In this document: positions 48,181 through 59,700 of the stretch, piece by piece
How the letters are laid out: the number at the start of each line of letters is the position of its first letter
Numbering within the stretch: the first letter of the stretch is position 1
Source of the DNA: Panax quinquefolius
Taxonomy: Eukaryota > Streptophyta > Magnoliopsida > Apiales > Araliaceae
DNA length: 64,000 nt
NCBI GenBank assembly: GCA_020205615.1
Contig: JAINUW010000472.1
Coordinates: 83,022 to 147,021 of the forward strand
Reading direction: 5' to 3'
The notes under the pieces: generated by a model
The model's input: the letters and a program-made list of their open reading frames with translations, nothing else
Database searches by the model: none
Told to the model about the DNA's origin: nothing
Program-made: the position numbers and the translations under genes

Positions 48181-49280
48181 TTGTGTCAAACTAAGAAAAT
48201 GCTACTTAGTTTATTTTACCAGTAGAAATTAAAAATAAGTAAATGCTATTTAGTTTATGAAAACTATGTTTAAGTAGGTTGGGTGACAGATCGGCCATAG
48301 GAGTACTCCGGGATATAAGGGACTACTATTCGATATTCAGTTTCACTTGTCAAAAAGGTTTCTAAGTTCCAAAGTATAGTACATATATGTACATATACAT
48401 AAAGTAGTTATTTTATTTTATTTTAATTTTAAAAAACTAAGCAAATGTTATTTAGTTTATTTCAAGTATTTTCTGTTAATTTAGTTAGCTAAAATTTATT
48501 TTATTTTATTTTATTGTATATTACTTAATTAAATATAATTAATTTTATTTTATTATTTGAATATGGGACAACTTATTTAGTTTATTTTAATTGTAGAAAA
48601 CTAAGCAAATGCTACTTACTTTATTATTTTATTTTATGTGAATTTTGTTAGCTATAATTTAATTTATTTTATTTTATGTTATATTATTTTATTTTATTAT
48701 ATTTGATTTTTTACATTAATATTTTATTTTATTCAATATTATATTAAATTATATAATTTTTTTTAAAAAATTCATAAATCTAATTTAATTTATTAAATTA
48801 AATTAAAATAAATTTATTTTATTTTATTTATGAAAATTATTTTATTTTATTATCTAATTATTTTATTTTACCAAATAATTTTTAATTTTTTATCTTATTA
48901 AATTAAATTTATTATATTAAATTAAATTTATTTGATTTTATTTTGTATTATATCATATTATCTATTTTTTAAAATTTATTTTATTTTTTAATTTATTTGA
49001 TTTTAATAAATCCATTTTCTTTTATTAAATTTTTTTATTTTATTGAATTTATATTATTTTATTCTAATTTATTATTTATTTATTTATTAGATATGATTTA
49101 TGTTATTTCATGTAATTTTATTTTTTCAATTTATTTTGTATTACATTATACTATATTATTTATTTTATTTTATTTTATTTTCATTAAATTATTTATTTTA
49201 TTTAAATTATTTTATATCAATTAATATATTTTAGTAATAAGAAACTAAGTAAATGTTACTTAGATTATTTTAATATTGGA
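48180..49280. repeat. AT-rich (ttttatttta)n tract with dispersed actaagcaaatgctacttag units
   Basis: Nearly pure A and T, dominated by ttttattttatt. Units such as aactaagcaaatgctacttag and tttagtttatttta recur near 48190, 48235, 48430, 48575-48625 and 49240. The ORF at 48997-49224 is low complexity. Confidence 0.85.
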
Positions 49281-50045
49281 AAACTAATTAAATAATACAT
49301 AAGTACATGTAGGGCTCATAAATTTTGTAATTGAATAATTCTAACAATAATTTCATCGGAAATTCCGTCAGAAATAACAAATATACCAAAGTATCATAAT
49401 CGATTAATATAAGGTAGTCCCAAAATAAGTATACTATACGCAAAAAGGAACAGAAAGTGAGCAAATATCTGATTCAATGTACACTAACAGAAAGTTCCAA
49501 AGTTCCAAATAATATGAAGTCCCAAATTAAATGATGTGAAGGGCCAATACACAAATATTAATCCCAATTTTTGTAAAATGTAATCCCGATAACAAAATAA
49601 AATGTGCATTTCCAATTTAATTCAGGGCATAATTGTATGTAATGCTTCCAAATATTTCACCAATAGTAACAACTCAAAAATTTAATCCCAATTTTAGCAA
49701 CAAGAAAATATTAAATTTTCATAGTTTGAACAACAATATATTCACAAAGTAAACCCATATTCAAATTAAATAAAATTTTAAAGGGAAAAATTTCTAGGTA
49801 ACAAAGTTCCTTAAGGAGGAGACGAAGGAGGAGATGCCGCCAGAAAATAAGCCATTGGACTGTAGGCTGCCGGATGTGGGGAGTTAGTCATCGTCGGAGG
49901 TGCGGAGGCGCCTGAGGTGTTGTGGCGCCAGATATGGGGAGACGGACAGTGGTGACGACTGAGGATAGAGAAATGAGAGACAGAAAGAGTTGACAGAAGA
50001 AAACAGAAGGGGCGACTAGGGGAACTAATATGTTATTTAGGTTTT
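49281..50045 (-). other. CACTA-2 interior: low-complexity and GC-rich block
   Basis: Positions 49281-49790 show nothing recognisable. Positions 49800-50020 become abruptly GC-rich (ggaggagacgaaggagg, gtgcggaggcgcctgagg). Position and composition suit a 5' untranslated exon or CpG-rich promoter-proximal region of the element's minus-strand gene (inference). Confidence 0.4.
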
Positions 50046-50256
50046 AAAGGATATTTTTGTCGAACTTAAATCCGTCGAAAATATTGTTGGTGTTAGCGAG
50101 AACATTGTCGCCAAAATATTGCTTACACTTCCAATAGAATTTCGTCGAACTTACATTATTTTCAAGGGAATTTATTTCGATGGTATATTTCGTCAAAATA
50201 AATTGATTTTCGACTGAATATATTCCGTCGAACTTAGTTGATTTTCTTGTAGAGTG
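50046..50256. repeat. Subterminal repeats and right terminus of CACTA-2
   Basis: tccgtcgaaaat, ttcgtcgaacttac, ttcgtcaaaat and tccgtcgaacttag occur within 200 bases of the terminus TTTTCTTGTAGAGTG (50242-50256). Such short repeated motifs are where CACTA transposases bind. Confidence 0.75.
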
Positions 50257-50399
50257 AGTTACCTAAAATCGTGGGTGTTTATTTTGACTAGCTTTATACC
50301 TGATTTTAAATTCTAAAAAGGACTTTATCCTTAAACTTCTCAATTCACAAGATCATGGGATCCTTATTGATATTAACAAAATTTGTTTATGTCACTCAT

Positions 50400-50457
<58 letters not shown>

Positions 50458-50674
50458 TAGATTCGATAAATTTGTGTATTATTCTTTCATATCTTCTAAA
50501 ACAAATTTTCGAAGATTGAAGATCCTTTTTGTATAACAAATTGGGAATCATAGTTTCAAAATTCCTTATTCTTATAATAGTTTTCCAAGTTTAAAAATAT
50601 AGTCGTTATTCTTCAAGTTTATAAATACCTGGCTGTACTATTCCATGAAAATAACTAAAACATTAAAAGCTCTC
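50257..50674. other. Spacer with (AT)n tract
   Basis: Unique-looking AT-rich sequence with a pure (AT)n run at about 50402-50453. No ORF or element is recognised. Confidence 0.5.
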
Positions 50675-51172
50675 TGTTGGGTCTCCAACTTTTAGTTTTA
50701 TTTTGATCATAATAATAATTAGTAAATAAATTAATTAAAAGGGTAGAATCCTCTCCATAAGATTTTTTATTATAATTGTTTTCATTATCTTATTTACTTT
50801 GACCAAAAATATTTTTTAAACCTTATTTAATTGATTTTCTTGATCTTGATGTTTTAAAGTGTTAAATCAAATGGGTCACTTATATTGGGACAATGCTTGC
50901 TAATGTGTTGGAAAAGAATTGGGTCATGCATTTTGGGACAAAAGTCATATGTTAATTATCAAATGCTTGTTTGACCGAATTTAGAAAGAATATGAAGATT
51001 TTGATTAAATAATTTTGACATGTGGGCATTTTCTATCTATTCTCAAATTAATTTTATTATTTAAAGATTTCAAAAATTATTTTAGTTATTTCAAAATTGG
51101 GCAAAAATATGGGCAAAAATATTATATTGCTTATATATATTATATAAGTTTTATATATTTATATATATAATA

Positions 51173-51440
<268 letters not shown>

Positions 51441-51565
51441 ATATATATTATCGATATATATGTTGTAATCATTGCTTATATATAACTTATATATTATATT
51501 TATTATATTATAACATATATAACATGCACGGTGCATAATATATATATAGATAGCGTGTGCATGCA

Positions 51566-51568
<3 letters not shown>

Positions 51569-51620
<52 letters not shown>
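51569..51620. repeat. (AT)n microsatellite
   Basis: Uninterrupted AT run leading directly into the second MITE-like element; a further short run follows that element at 51781-51800. Confidence 0.95.
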
Positions 51621-51622
<2 letters not shown>

Positions 51623-51780
51623 GATTCCATCTGACAATAGGTTGTTGGGGAAGCGACCCATTTTAATGATACTACTACACTTAGGCTTTAGACAAATTTT
51701 TTTATAAACCAAAGATGCGGTAGTAGCGGCTGGCCAAAATGGGTTGCTCCCCAACAACCGGTTGTTGTGGATGGAATCCC
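51621..51780. mobile_element. MITE-like inverted-repeat element, copy 2
   Basis: 160 bp from GGGATTCCATC to GATGGAATCCC, with near-perfect terminal repeats (ggttgttggggaagcgaccc on the left, mirrored by gggttgctccccaacaacc on the right). Same family as copy 1, 180 bases away, again framed by (AT)n. The centre differs between the copies. Confidence 0.78.
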
Positions 51781-52056
51781 TATATATATATATATATATA
51801 ACAACATACATACATATATCATATAAGTATATACATGGTTAGCTGCTCTTTTTTTCATTTAACTTTTGACTGAATTAAGTGATCATTAATTGCTATGTTG
51901 TCAAAGAAAAGGCCGGGCGAGAAATGGGATTTGGAACATGTGGCAATCCGCGTGCTCTTCTTTCATCCAAATCATTGATTTTAAATTAAAACAATCATAA
52001 TCATTCATTTAAAATCAGATTTCAAAAATTATCATTTTATTCCTGATTTTAAAAAT

Positions 52057-52066
52057 CTATAAATAG
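52057..52066 (+). promoter_or_regulatory. TATA box of the copia-type LTR
   Basis: CTATAAATAG, followed by a ctctcctac-rich start region at 52115-52160. Confidence 0.65.
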
Positions 52067-52334
52067 GAGGCCTTTCTTTTATTTTCAATTTGCCAATTTA
52101 CTTGAAAAGAAAAGCTTATTTCTCTCCTACATACTTTCTCTCTAAAAATCTTTCCCTCTCTTCTTATCAATGTTCTAATCATTTGAGAAGAGAAAATTGG
52201 TCTAAGCATATTGAGATAAGTTGTTTGATTTAGTTTATTTGATTTATCTTTTCCTTATTTATATTTATAGATATACGAATATACATTGTTATACACAATT
52301 TTATATATCTATATTTCATCTATTTATCAAATAA

Positions 52335-52680
52335 AAGCATACTTGGGCACCGCAAGGCTACGGAGATACACCTCTACGGAGAGGAATTCGAACCGTACGA
52401 TTCTTTATAGTTTTCAGTAAATTTTTATTGATATTATTTATATAAATATCGTAAAATAGATACGACACTTGATAGCTCAAAACAACACTGAGATATTCCT
52501 CCAAAAAGAAGAATCATCCAAACTGGATTTGAGAATCGTAGTAATCTATTGAAAATATTTATATAAATATCAATTGTGATAATATAAATTTTGTCGTACT
52601 TAGACACCGCAAGGCTACGGAGATATTCCTCTTAAGTGAGGGAATTGAACCGTACGATTCCTTATAGTACTAAGTGACTT
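52335..52680. repeat. Duplicated caccgcaaggctacggag cassette
   Basis: Two copies of about 70 bases (52344-52412 and 52604-52670) with identical core accgcaaggctacggagata and aaccgtacgattc, about 260 bases apart. The DNA between them is also partly repeated. They are not tRNA genes: no cloverleaf can be drawn. Confidence 0.75.
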
Positions 52681-52894
52681 TATTTATAAATCACATAATA
52701 GATAAAATATTGTTATACATTATCCGAGTTAAACAAATATATTTGTTATATCAAGTATTGTTTAACTGATTTATTTATTATACTTGATATTTGTCATCAC
52801 AAGTATTTGATCATAAATTCATTTATTCATAAAATACTTGTTGCATAATATAAAATTTATTTAACCTTTTATTTCACAAACTTAAGTGAATATA

Positions 52895-53362
52895 TCTGCT
52901 TAAATAGAAGCATATTTGATTCAAAGATTAAAATAACATATGTGCTTACTTAGAATCATTTTCACTCTAAAAGTTATTTAAACTTAAAGTGACTTTTCCT
53001 TACTCCTTAAAGAATAATTCTTTATAAATTTGCATTAAATTATATATCTGCTTAAACAGAGGCATTTTTGAGCTAAAGCTAAAATTGACTTATTTGCTTA
53101 TTCAAGAAGCATTTTTCACACAAAATATAAAAGTTATTTAAACTTTTATAACAATACATAATTTACATATTTGCTTACACAGAAGCATTATTTGATCAAA
53201 GCACAAATTAATATCTTCTTACAAAGAAGCATATTTTTTTCAAGTATAAAAGTCTTTGAACTTTTATAAATATATTTGCTCTTTAATTGATTTCTGCTTA
53301 TTTAAGAAGCATCAATCTGTACTAAATTCGTATCTGCTTATTTGAGAAGCACATTGTTGTAA
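52895..53362. repeat. Array of tgctt...agaagca hairpins
   Basis: At least eight short inverted repeats of the form TGCTT - 5 to 7 bases - AGAAGCA occur near 52897, 52938, 53048, 53092, 53168, 53215, 53296 and 53336. They are embedded in otherwise diverged 60-120 base units, in the transcribed part of the copia-type LTR. Confidence 0.75.
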
Positions 53363-53920
53363 AATCTTTTGTAAAAAGGAAAAAGAGTAGAGTTAGTTTA
53401 TTTTATGTACCTGTGAGAAAGACGAGTAATTCTTCAACCAAGACCAGAGTCTTAGAGAGGTCAGCGGGAAGTTGGGTCTCTAGTGTACTTGTGAGGTGAG
53501 GAAGAGGTTGTTGTTTCAAGACCAGATCATAGAATAGAACCGAAGTCAAAAGAAGTATAACTAAGCTTGATGAGGGAGCTGGAAGCTTGCTATCCAAGAT
53601 AGATTAGTTGGGAACATATGGAAGTTTGTCAATAAAACTTTGTAAAGACTTCTCCGCTTGTTGAAGGAGTATTTATTACTGATAGTAATAGGATCTCAAG
53701 TCCTGGAGAGGAGCTTGAGACTGGACGTAGCAGCATACCCGGGATGTATGTTGTGAACCAGACAAATCTCTGTACATTGTGTGATTGAATTTTTTACTGT
53801 TTTGCATATTAATTTCTAACACTGCAAATTAATTATTCAAAAATTCAAAAAGGCCTTAGATAATTTTTAAAACTGTAATAATCTATTCAACCCCCCTTCT
53901 AGATTATTATTGGACTTTCA

Positions 53921-54666
53921 TCTCTTAGCTATTACAAAAGCCTTGATTTATATTATTTTGCTAAAGATTATTAGTTTCAGTTGTCATTCATTTTCATCTC
54001 AATTCTGATCTTGTAAATAGGAGGCTTTGGAGAGAAGTAAGGTTTCCATTAATTTTTTACAAGGAGATTCCAGGGAATAGGTTTACTCAATGGAAGCATA
54101 TGTTCTCAATGAAAGAGGTTTCCTTAAAGGGAATTGTGTGCTCAAGATTGTTGTAAGGTCTATTGTATAAGGAGTTTTAATATTTTGTATTTAATTATTT
54201 ATATTAAAGGAAACTTGCCGAATATCAATTGATATATGGCCTTAGACATAAGCCATTAGTTAGAGGATTATTGGTCTTACCAAGTATAAATTGTGCGTTT
54301 TGCATTGTTTACTTTCTTTATATTTTTGTCTTGCATACATTTAGTATTATGATCTCTATACTTAGTTTAATATCACTTAATATTAAAAAAAAAAATTCAA
54401 GTTAGAACAGGTTTATAGCAGAAAGTAGTTGACTGCATTCAACATCTATCTAGTTTATTAGATTCACTTATACAGTAAATTTTAAATTGTAATTGTTTCT
54501 CACTCACACCTATTCAACCCCCTTCTAGGTTTGCATTACATAAATTTCACATCATTGTACAATTCCTTGAACTGATTGATCCGAACAGATGGATATCTGA
54601 TCTCTACTAGGATAAGAGCATCGATACCATAAGCGAGTCGAAAAAGCGAATCCCCAGTGGTGGTTA
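53921..54666 (+). other. Second, degraded copia-like LTR tail
   Basis: Ends with ctattcaacccccttctagg (54510-54529), the same signature as at 53886, preceded by an accaagtataaattgtgcg-type segment near 54280. The start is not recognisable. No gene. Confidence 0.45.
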
Positions 54667-55385
54667 TATGACCCCCCTAAATTCGGGTACCTTCAAACCT
54701 TGGATATGGTGTTACACGGTACTACAACATCCACATAGATACTTTTAATCTCATCATCTTCTGACATTCTACAATCAATTTTACATCTTAATTAGCATAT
54801 AAGAACAATTTATATTCATTATCACAAATAATAGTTTATTTTATTTCATTTTTTCTACTTTAGACTCCTTTTAATGAATTTCCTTAATGAACCTCTTACA
54901 ATCTCTTTCCGAGTTTAACTACTTACTAACTTCTCTAACTTCTCTAAGGTTATAGCCTAAGGTATTTTCACTTAAGGTTTTTAACCTAAAACTTTGATAT
55001 CAACTTGTGAAGCCCTCAAATCCAGGTACCTTCAAACCCTAAATATGGTGATACACGGTACTACAACATCCACATATATCAACCCATATTATCTTAATGA
55101 CACGAATGTAATTACTATATTATTACATCTTATCCATTCAGACTCAGGTTCTATGACCATTACATATAAAAAACATAATAATATTATCTATTACAAAGTA
55201 ATATTATACTATTACATGATCTCCTATTCTTTTATCTTTATTTTTCCATTGTCCTTACCGGATCCTTCAATCCATTCGGTCTTAACTAAAATCATTTAAT
55301 TTAAGAAATGATGAGTATTTAATTTCCCAACAAGTATAACAATTCAATAACGATAAAATCAAGAATCATGTTATCATTATTAATT
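54667..55385 (-). mobile_element. TRIM-like miniature LTR element
   Basis: The left LTR (54667-54900, 234 bp) runs TATGACCCCCC to CCTCTTACA. The internal region (54901-55005) is only 105 bp. The right LTR starts TGTGAAGCCC at 55006 and is cut at 55385 by the Tat-2 LTR. The LTRs share ggtaccttcaaacc and cacggtactacaacatccac. The internal region opens with a Met-type primer site on the minus strand (TTGATATCAAAGTTTTAGG, 54985-55003) and ends in a weak polypurine tract. The ORF at 54994-55299 runs through LTR sequence and is not a gene. Confidence 0.72.
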
Positions 55386-56158
55386 TGTAGACACTCAAAA
55401 TTTTGTTTTCCTGTTACTAACTATGCAAGAGGACAAAAGTGTCTTTTTCACACTCCAGAGATAACCCTGGAGGATGGCAACATCAGTTCCAACCCCGGAG
55501 ATAACCCCATGAGATTTAGTTTCCAACCCCAAAGATAACCCCGGGACATCCAGTTTCCAACCCCTGAGATAACCCCGAGAGATCAATTTCCAACCCCGCA
55601 GATAACCACGAGAAAGTCAGTTCCAACCTCGGAGATAATTCTGGGAGATCAAGACAACCTCAGAGATACCCATAAGGACATTCAGAGTCAATAGTAGGCC
55701 AATCTCAAAGATAATCCAGGGAAAAGACTGCTACAACTGCGCCAATGCCAGAGACAACCCCGCGAGGGGCAAAATGGTTATTTTGCCAAATCAACTTTAA
55801 TTCAAATCAAATCAACTCATTTAAACTCAAACTTCCTCAAAAGAATTCCCACAAGAACCATATCTTAACTTTCGAGCGCAAACTATGCAAAACAGGTCAA
55901 CAGACTGCCTACGGAAACCTGAAAATGCCATTTCGGTAATTGACCCATCTTCTTAGAGTTAGAAAAGGGAAACCCCTGTGTCATTTCATAGCTCTCGGAA
56001 AGAGCTTTCCGAAATGGTATGGAATTCTTCCATCGGAATCCCAGATTGAAAGTTATGAAGGTTCAAGCAGTCAACACGTCGTCCGAGTGCATGTACTTAG
56101 AGACAACGAGACCCGCAAAGCCCGGGGCAACCGTGGGTTGACCCACTGCACTTTTGGT

Positions 56159-56168
56159 CTATAAATAG
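56159..56168 (+). promoter_or_regulatory. TATA box of Tat-2 LTR
   Basis: CTATAAATAG, 773 bases from the LTR start, preceded by gggttgacccactgc and followed about 30 bases on by a purine-rich start region. Confidence 0.75.
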
Positions 56169-56382
56169 ACCCCCCATCAGCCATAAAATGTAAGAAAAGG
56201 AAGAAAAGAGAGAAAACTCTATCCATTTCAGTTTGTAACATCTTCTAGAGTGCTGCAAATTGAGTGATTCTTTTTTCTAAACATTTTTAATCTCGTGTTT
56301 TGTAACATACTGAAGTTTAACCAGTGGAAACCGAGTTTTCAGGCATCAAAAGCTATTTGAAGTCTTCTTGGCAGCCCACTTA

Positions 56383-56415
<33 letters not shown>

Positions 56416-56419
56416 CTAT

Positions 56420-56527
56420 AAAAGCGGTAAATGCACTGGATATTCTATTCAGGCTCAATCGAATTCGAGTTTTTATATTTATATACATATAAATATACAT
56501 AGAATATCCAGTGCATTTCCCGCTTTT
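56420..56527. repeat. 29-bp inverted repeat in Tat-2 leader
   Basis: Arms 56420-56448 and 56499-56527 (aaaagcggtaaatgcactgg and its complement) pair with a single mismatch around a 50-base AT-rich loop. A third partial copy of one arm, tttaccgctttta, lies at 56622. Confidence 0.85.
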
Positions 56528-56532
56528 ATATT

Positions 56533-56563
<31 letters not shown>

Positions 56564-57592
56564 TTCAAAGTCCTACCTAGAGTTTATTTCGTGGCAGTTG
56601 ATCATCCATATATATATATATATTTACCGCTTTTATATAAATATCTACTTTAACTACTTTCATAATGTAAATATTTAATCTTACAGCCTGCGGGCTAGAT
56701 TTGCTTAAATCTGGCTACTTCTACCTTTGACTGGTTTAAAAGTGACTAAATTGGAACCGTTGAAGCTAGAATGGTTTAGATTTATTCAAATCTAGTTCTT
56801 TTTCTAGTTTTTGTACATATTAATCTTTCATGTGAGCCTAGGGATCATGCGATCACAGATTCATTCTCTGAATCTAGATTCGGTTCCCAAGATGGACATT
56901 TCTCAACTGTAACCAGCTTGTAAATTATCTATGGTGTCTGGATATTCTTAGATGGCTCTCATGCCCACAAGGAGTTCGACACTGCTATGTATCTTATTTT
57001 CTCGAAGATGCCTCGCATCTCAAAAATAAAAACAATCAAGCCGAACATATAATAAAATGGAAGTACCAAAGACCTCAATTACTATTGAGCATAAGGCTTT
57101 GAAAAACCTATTTTCCAAAATTTCATTGCTATATCTTGTTAAAATTAAACTTTTATACAAAATTCAAACCCTTTGTATATAGGTGCAAACGAGGCATAGC
57201 ACTACTTCCAGATAACTGCACATAGGCCCAACTCACGCACACACACATACGCAGATAAAAAGTTAAATGAAAAGATGCGGTAATCGTGTTTTCATGAAAG
57301 TTGGGGGGTACTCAACACCTTCCCTCCACTTAATCTAGCTCCCGAACCCAAACAAATCTCGATTTTCAAGACTAGTTAAATAGTGTCCAATCATTAGGTC
57401 TTTGTGCAAACCTTTTTCGGTTGAGTTGGTGCAACCATTTAAAATTACCAACTGGCAACTCTAATAGTCAAATCGTCGACATATACATGTTGGACCTATT
57501 AAAACTTGTTTTTTCAAACAAAACTCATCTAAAATAAGAACACCAAAAGACAAGCACGGAAAGGGACAAATAAAAATCCCGACGTCGACAGG

Positions 57593-57610
57593 TGGCGACT
57601 CCGCTGAGGA
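57593..57610 (+). other. Primer-binding site of Tat-2
   Basis: TGGCGACTCCGCTGAGGA follows the LTR end by two bases. The TGGCGACTC start is what Tat elements commonly use, an Arg tRNA type as I remember it. The tRNA identity is not verified. Confidence 0.65.
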
Positions 57611-58064
57611 CTCCAGTGAGAGGGCTTAAGCCACTGTTAAAACTTTTCAAAACAAAACTTTTATCTGCTTATGTGTGACTACTGCATTTACATTGAATGG
57701 ATGTATACTAATGCTTTATTTACTGTTCTTTTGTGCTTCGCACCATATCTGCCTGTGATATTAGTGCTTTGCACATGTCATTATTTTCATACAGTGAGAC
57801 GCGATGTATGTGAATGTATGTTGTGTGATTCCTCCACCAAGAGGCTAACCCGTTAGTGTTTGATTATTGGACTCAAGGGAGACTAAACCCGCGAGGCTCA
57901 GGAAAGGCACCACCAAATTTTGCTCCAGTTGAAAGATCGGATTAATTTCCCATTCAATAAATTGCAATGATCTGGGGACCTTCATGCCAAAAAGCCGCGA
58001 GAGTAACCTATGATAGGTCATCCTCTGATAAACCAAATGCGAAAGGAAGTCTCTTCATACATTC
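57611..58064 (+). other. Tat-2 leader fragment
   Basis: Untranslated leader following the primer site, with gggagactaaacccgcgagg near 57880. It ends where the E LTR begins. No gag is found. The small ORFs at 57671 and 57845 are not convincing. Confidence 0.5.
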
Positions 58065-59203
58065 CGTGAGACCCCAAATTTTATGAATAAAGATTTAAAT
58101 TTCTCGAAATATTTTTTTTTAATATTATGGTGTGTATTTGATATAATGATATAGTTGTGGGTAATATTTATAAATTTTGCAAAGTATGCAAGTTGTTATA
58201 TAATATTCGATTGGTCAGAGAATATTCTTTTTGTCGGGGAATATTCGTACGACGGCACAATCATTGGTGGACTCCACAACGGAAGTATTGTTGTAGTTAG
58301 AAAACGACATAATTATCATAACGGCGAAAGTGTTACCGTTAAAACTGTTGAACTACCCGGTACTAAAAGTATAGTAATACGCGTGGTTGCATAGTAGCAC
58401 ACGGTATTGATTATTGATGATTACGTAAGAAGTCACTCAGTTATACTCAATTATTGCTACAGTAATTGCTGCATCATATCTCTCATATTATTGATTCGAT
58501 TATTGTCACAATATCATCTGCATAATATGATATATTATTAAATCAATAATTGAGACGACAAAGTTATTTATATTATTAAATTGAAATATTTAAAATGTCT
58601 AGAAGTTCTTTCAAGGAGAGGTTTGGTCATCTAATTGTGCGCCAATAAGGAGAAATCCTTATCGAAAAGCCCCCTCTTTCTTGGGAACGACCTGGTTGTT
58701 AAATATTGTGAGTTACAATATTAATGATGAATAAGTTTGTGTTGATTAAAGATGAAATTGATAGTTCCATTGTGTTGGAATTATTAGTGTTAGTGGAAAT
58801 CGACATCTATTCCGATGATAATTGATGTTTGGGGGTTATATTGATAAATCGGGTAATTTATCGGATAAATGAGCAATTAATTGCTACTAATTCACATGCT
58901 TATATAACTATTTGTTCACATGTGTGTATTATTGAATCACATTCTTGTACTATTAGGGGAGTTGGTGCAAGATTGATAATACTTGCTTGACTAAATTAAA
59001 AATGGAGGTATAGATGGAGGTACTATACTGTAATTCATATTTTCACATGATTATAACTATTGATTCACATTATTTACTATTAGGGGAAGTGGTGCAAGTT
59101 TGATAATACTTGCAGGACTAAATTAAAAATGAAAGAAAAGTTGGAGGTATTGTACTATAATATTTCAAGCCCCAAAACGTGCAATTATCGAAACTATATT
59201 TTC

Positions 59204-59213
59204 CTATAAATAG
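59204..59213 (+). promoter_or_regulatory. TATA box of LTR E
   Basis: CTATAAATAG on the plus strand, followed by ttctctctataattt-type start sequence in inverted form (59265-59300). Confidence 0.72.
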
Positions 59214-59379
59214 AACCTCATTCTTCCTTCATTTCTCACCAATTCACTAAAGTTTTAGAGCAATTATTATAGAGAGAAATTATAGAGAGAAAGAAGAAGA
59301 GAAGTCTGCTACCTCACTATTCCAATATCCAGTTTCTTCTAAGGTAAGGAGTATTATTTCTTTCGTATTTATTAAGAGA

Positions 59380-59700
59380 GCTTGTGTTATTCCATTCTTT
59401 ATTAATATGTTGGAATAACCTGTCTATGCGAAGTAACACATACATGGTGAAATTCTTCTGTTATTCCATTCTATATTATTATGTTGGAATAACCTGTCCA
59501 TGCGAAGTACCGCATACATGGTGAAATTCTTCTTTTATTCTATTCTTTATTATTCTGTTGGAATATCCTGTTTGTGTGGATTACGTATGACCTGATTCCA
59601 TTCTTTATTATTCTGTTGGAATAACCTGTCTATGTGGATTATCACATGCATGGTGAATGATCCTTTGTATTCATTCCTTATTAAATTGTGGAAATGATGC
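59380..59700. repeat. Hairpin minisatellite, LTR E
   Basis: About four units in inverted orientation (ttattccattctttattatt...tgttggaataacctg), same family as in A, C and D. Confidence 0.8.

Larger units (their letters stand above)
45221..50256 (-). mobile_element. CACTA (En/Spm) element CACTA-2, 3' end lost
   Basis: A TNP2-type transposase pseudogene on the minus strand is followed (to the right, upstream in sense) by an AT-rich tract, a GC-rich block and repeated cgtcgaactta subterminal motifs. The end reads TTTTCTTGTAGAGTG, a near-copy of the inverted CACTACAAGAAAA terminus with one extra base. The opposite terminus is missing because Tat-2 begins at 45220. Confidence 0.82.
55386..57590 (+). 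repeat. Tat-2 LTR (5' LTR, plus strand)
   Basis: TGTAGACACTC to GACGTCGACA, 2205 bp, immediately followed by a primer site. U3 carries the inverted ggttatctc array (55440-55760), then ctcggaaagagctttccg and a ggttgacccactgc block before the TATA box. The transcribed part contains (AT)n runs and a 29-bp inverted repeat. It is a different family from Tat-1 but has the same terminus. Confidence 0.82.

Noticed and set aside
52340..52680. Possible tRNA genes at the duplicated ggctacggag cassette
   Set aside because: No cloverleaf, no acceptor stem and no A/B box spacing can be drawn.
53403..53597. Minus-strand ORF with a hydrophobic segment
   Set aside because: It lies inside the copia-type LTR, opposite to its sense, with no start context or family resemblance.
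54667..55385. Reading the two ggtaccttcaaacc copies as a simple tandem duplication
   Set aside because: The presence of a Met-type primer site, terminal TGTGA and TTACA and a short purine tract between them fits a miniature LTR element better.
55940..56164. Plus-strand ORF before the Tat-2 TATA box
   Set aside because: It lies in U3 and crosses the promoter. No domain is seen, and other U3 regions in the window do not encode proteins.
58155..58394. Plus-strand 79-residue ORF
   Set aside because: It lies in U3 of LTR E. The same sequence in A, C and D LTRs does not keep the frame.
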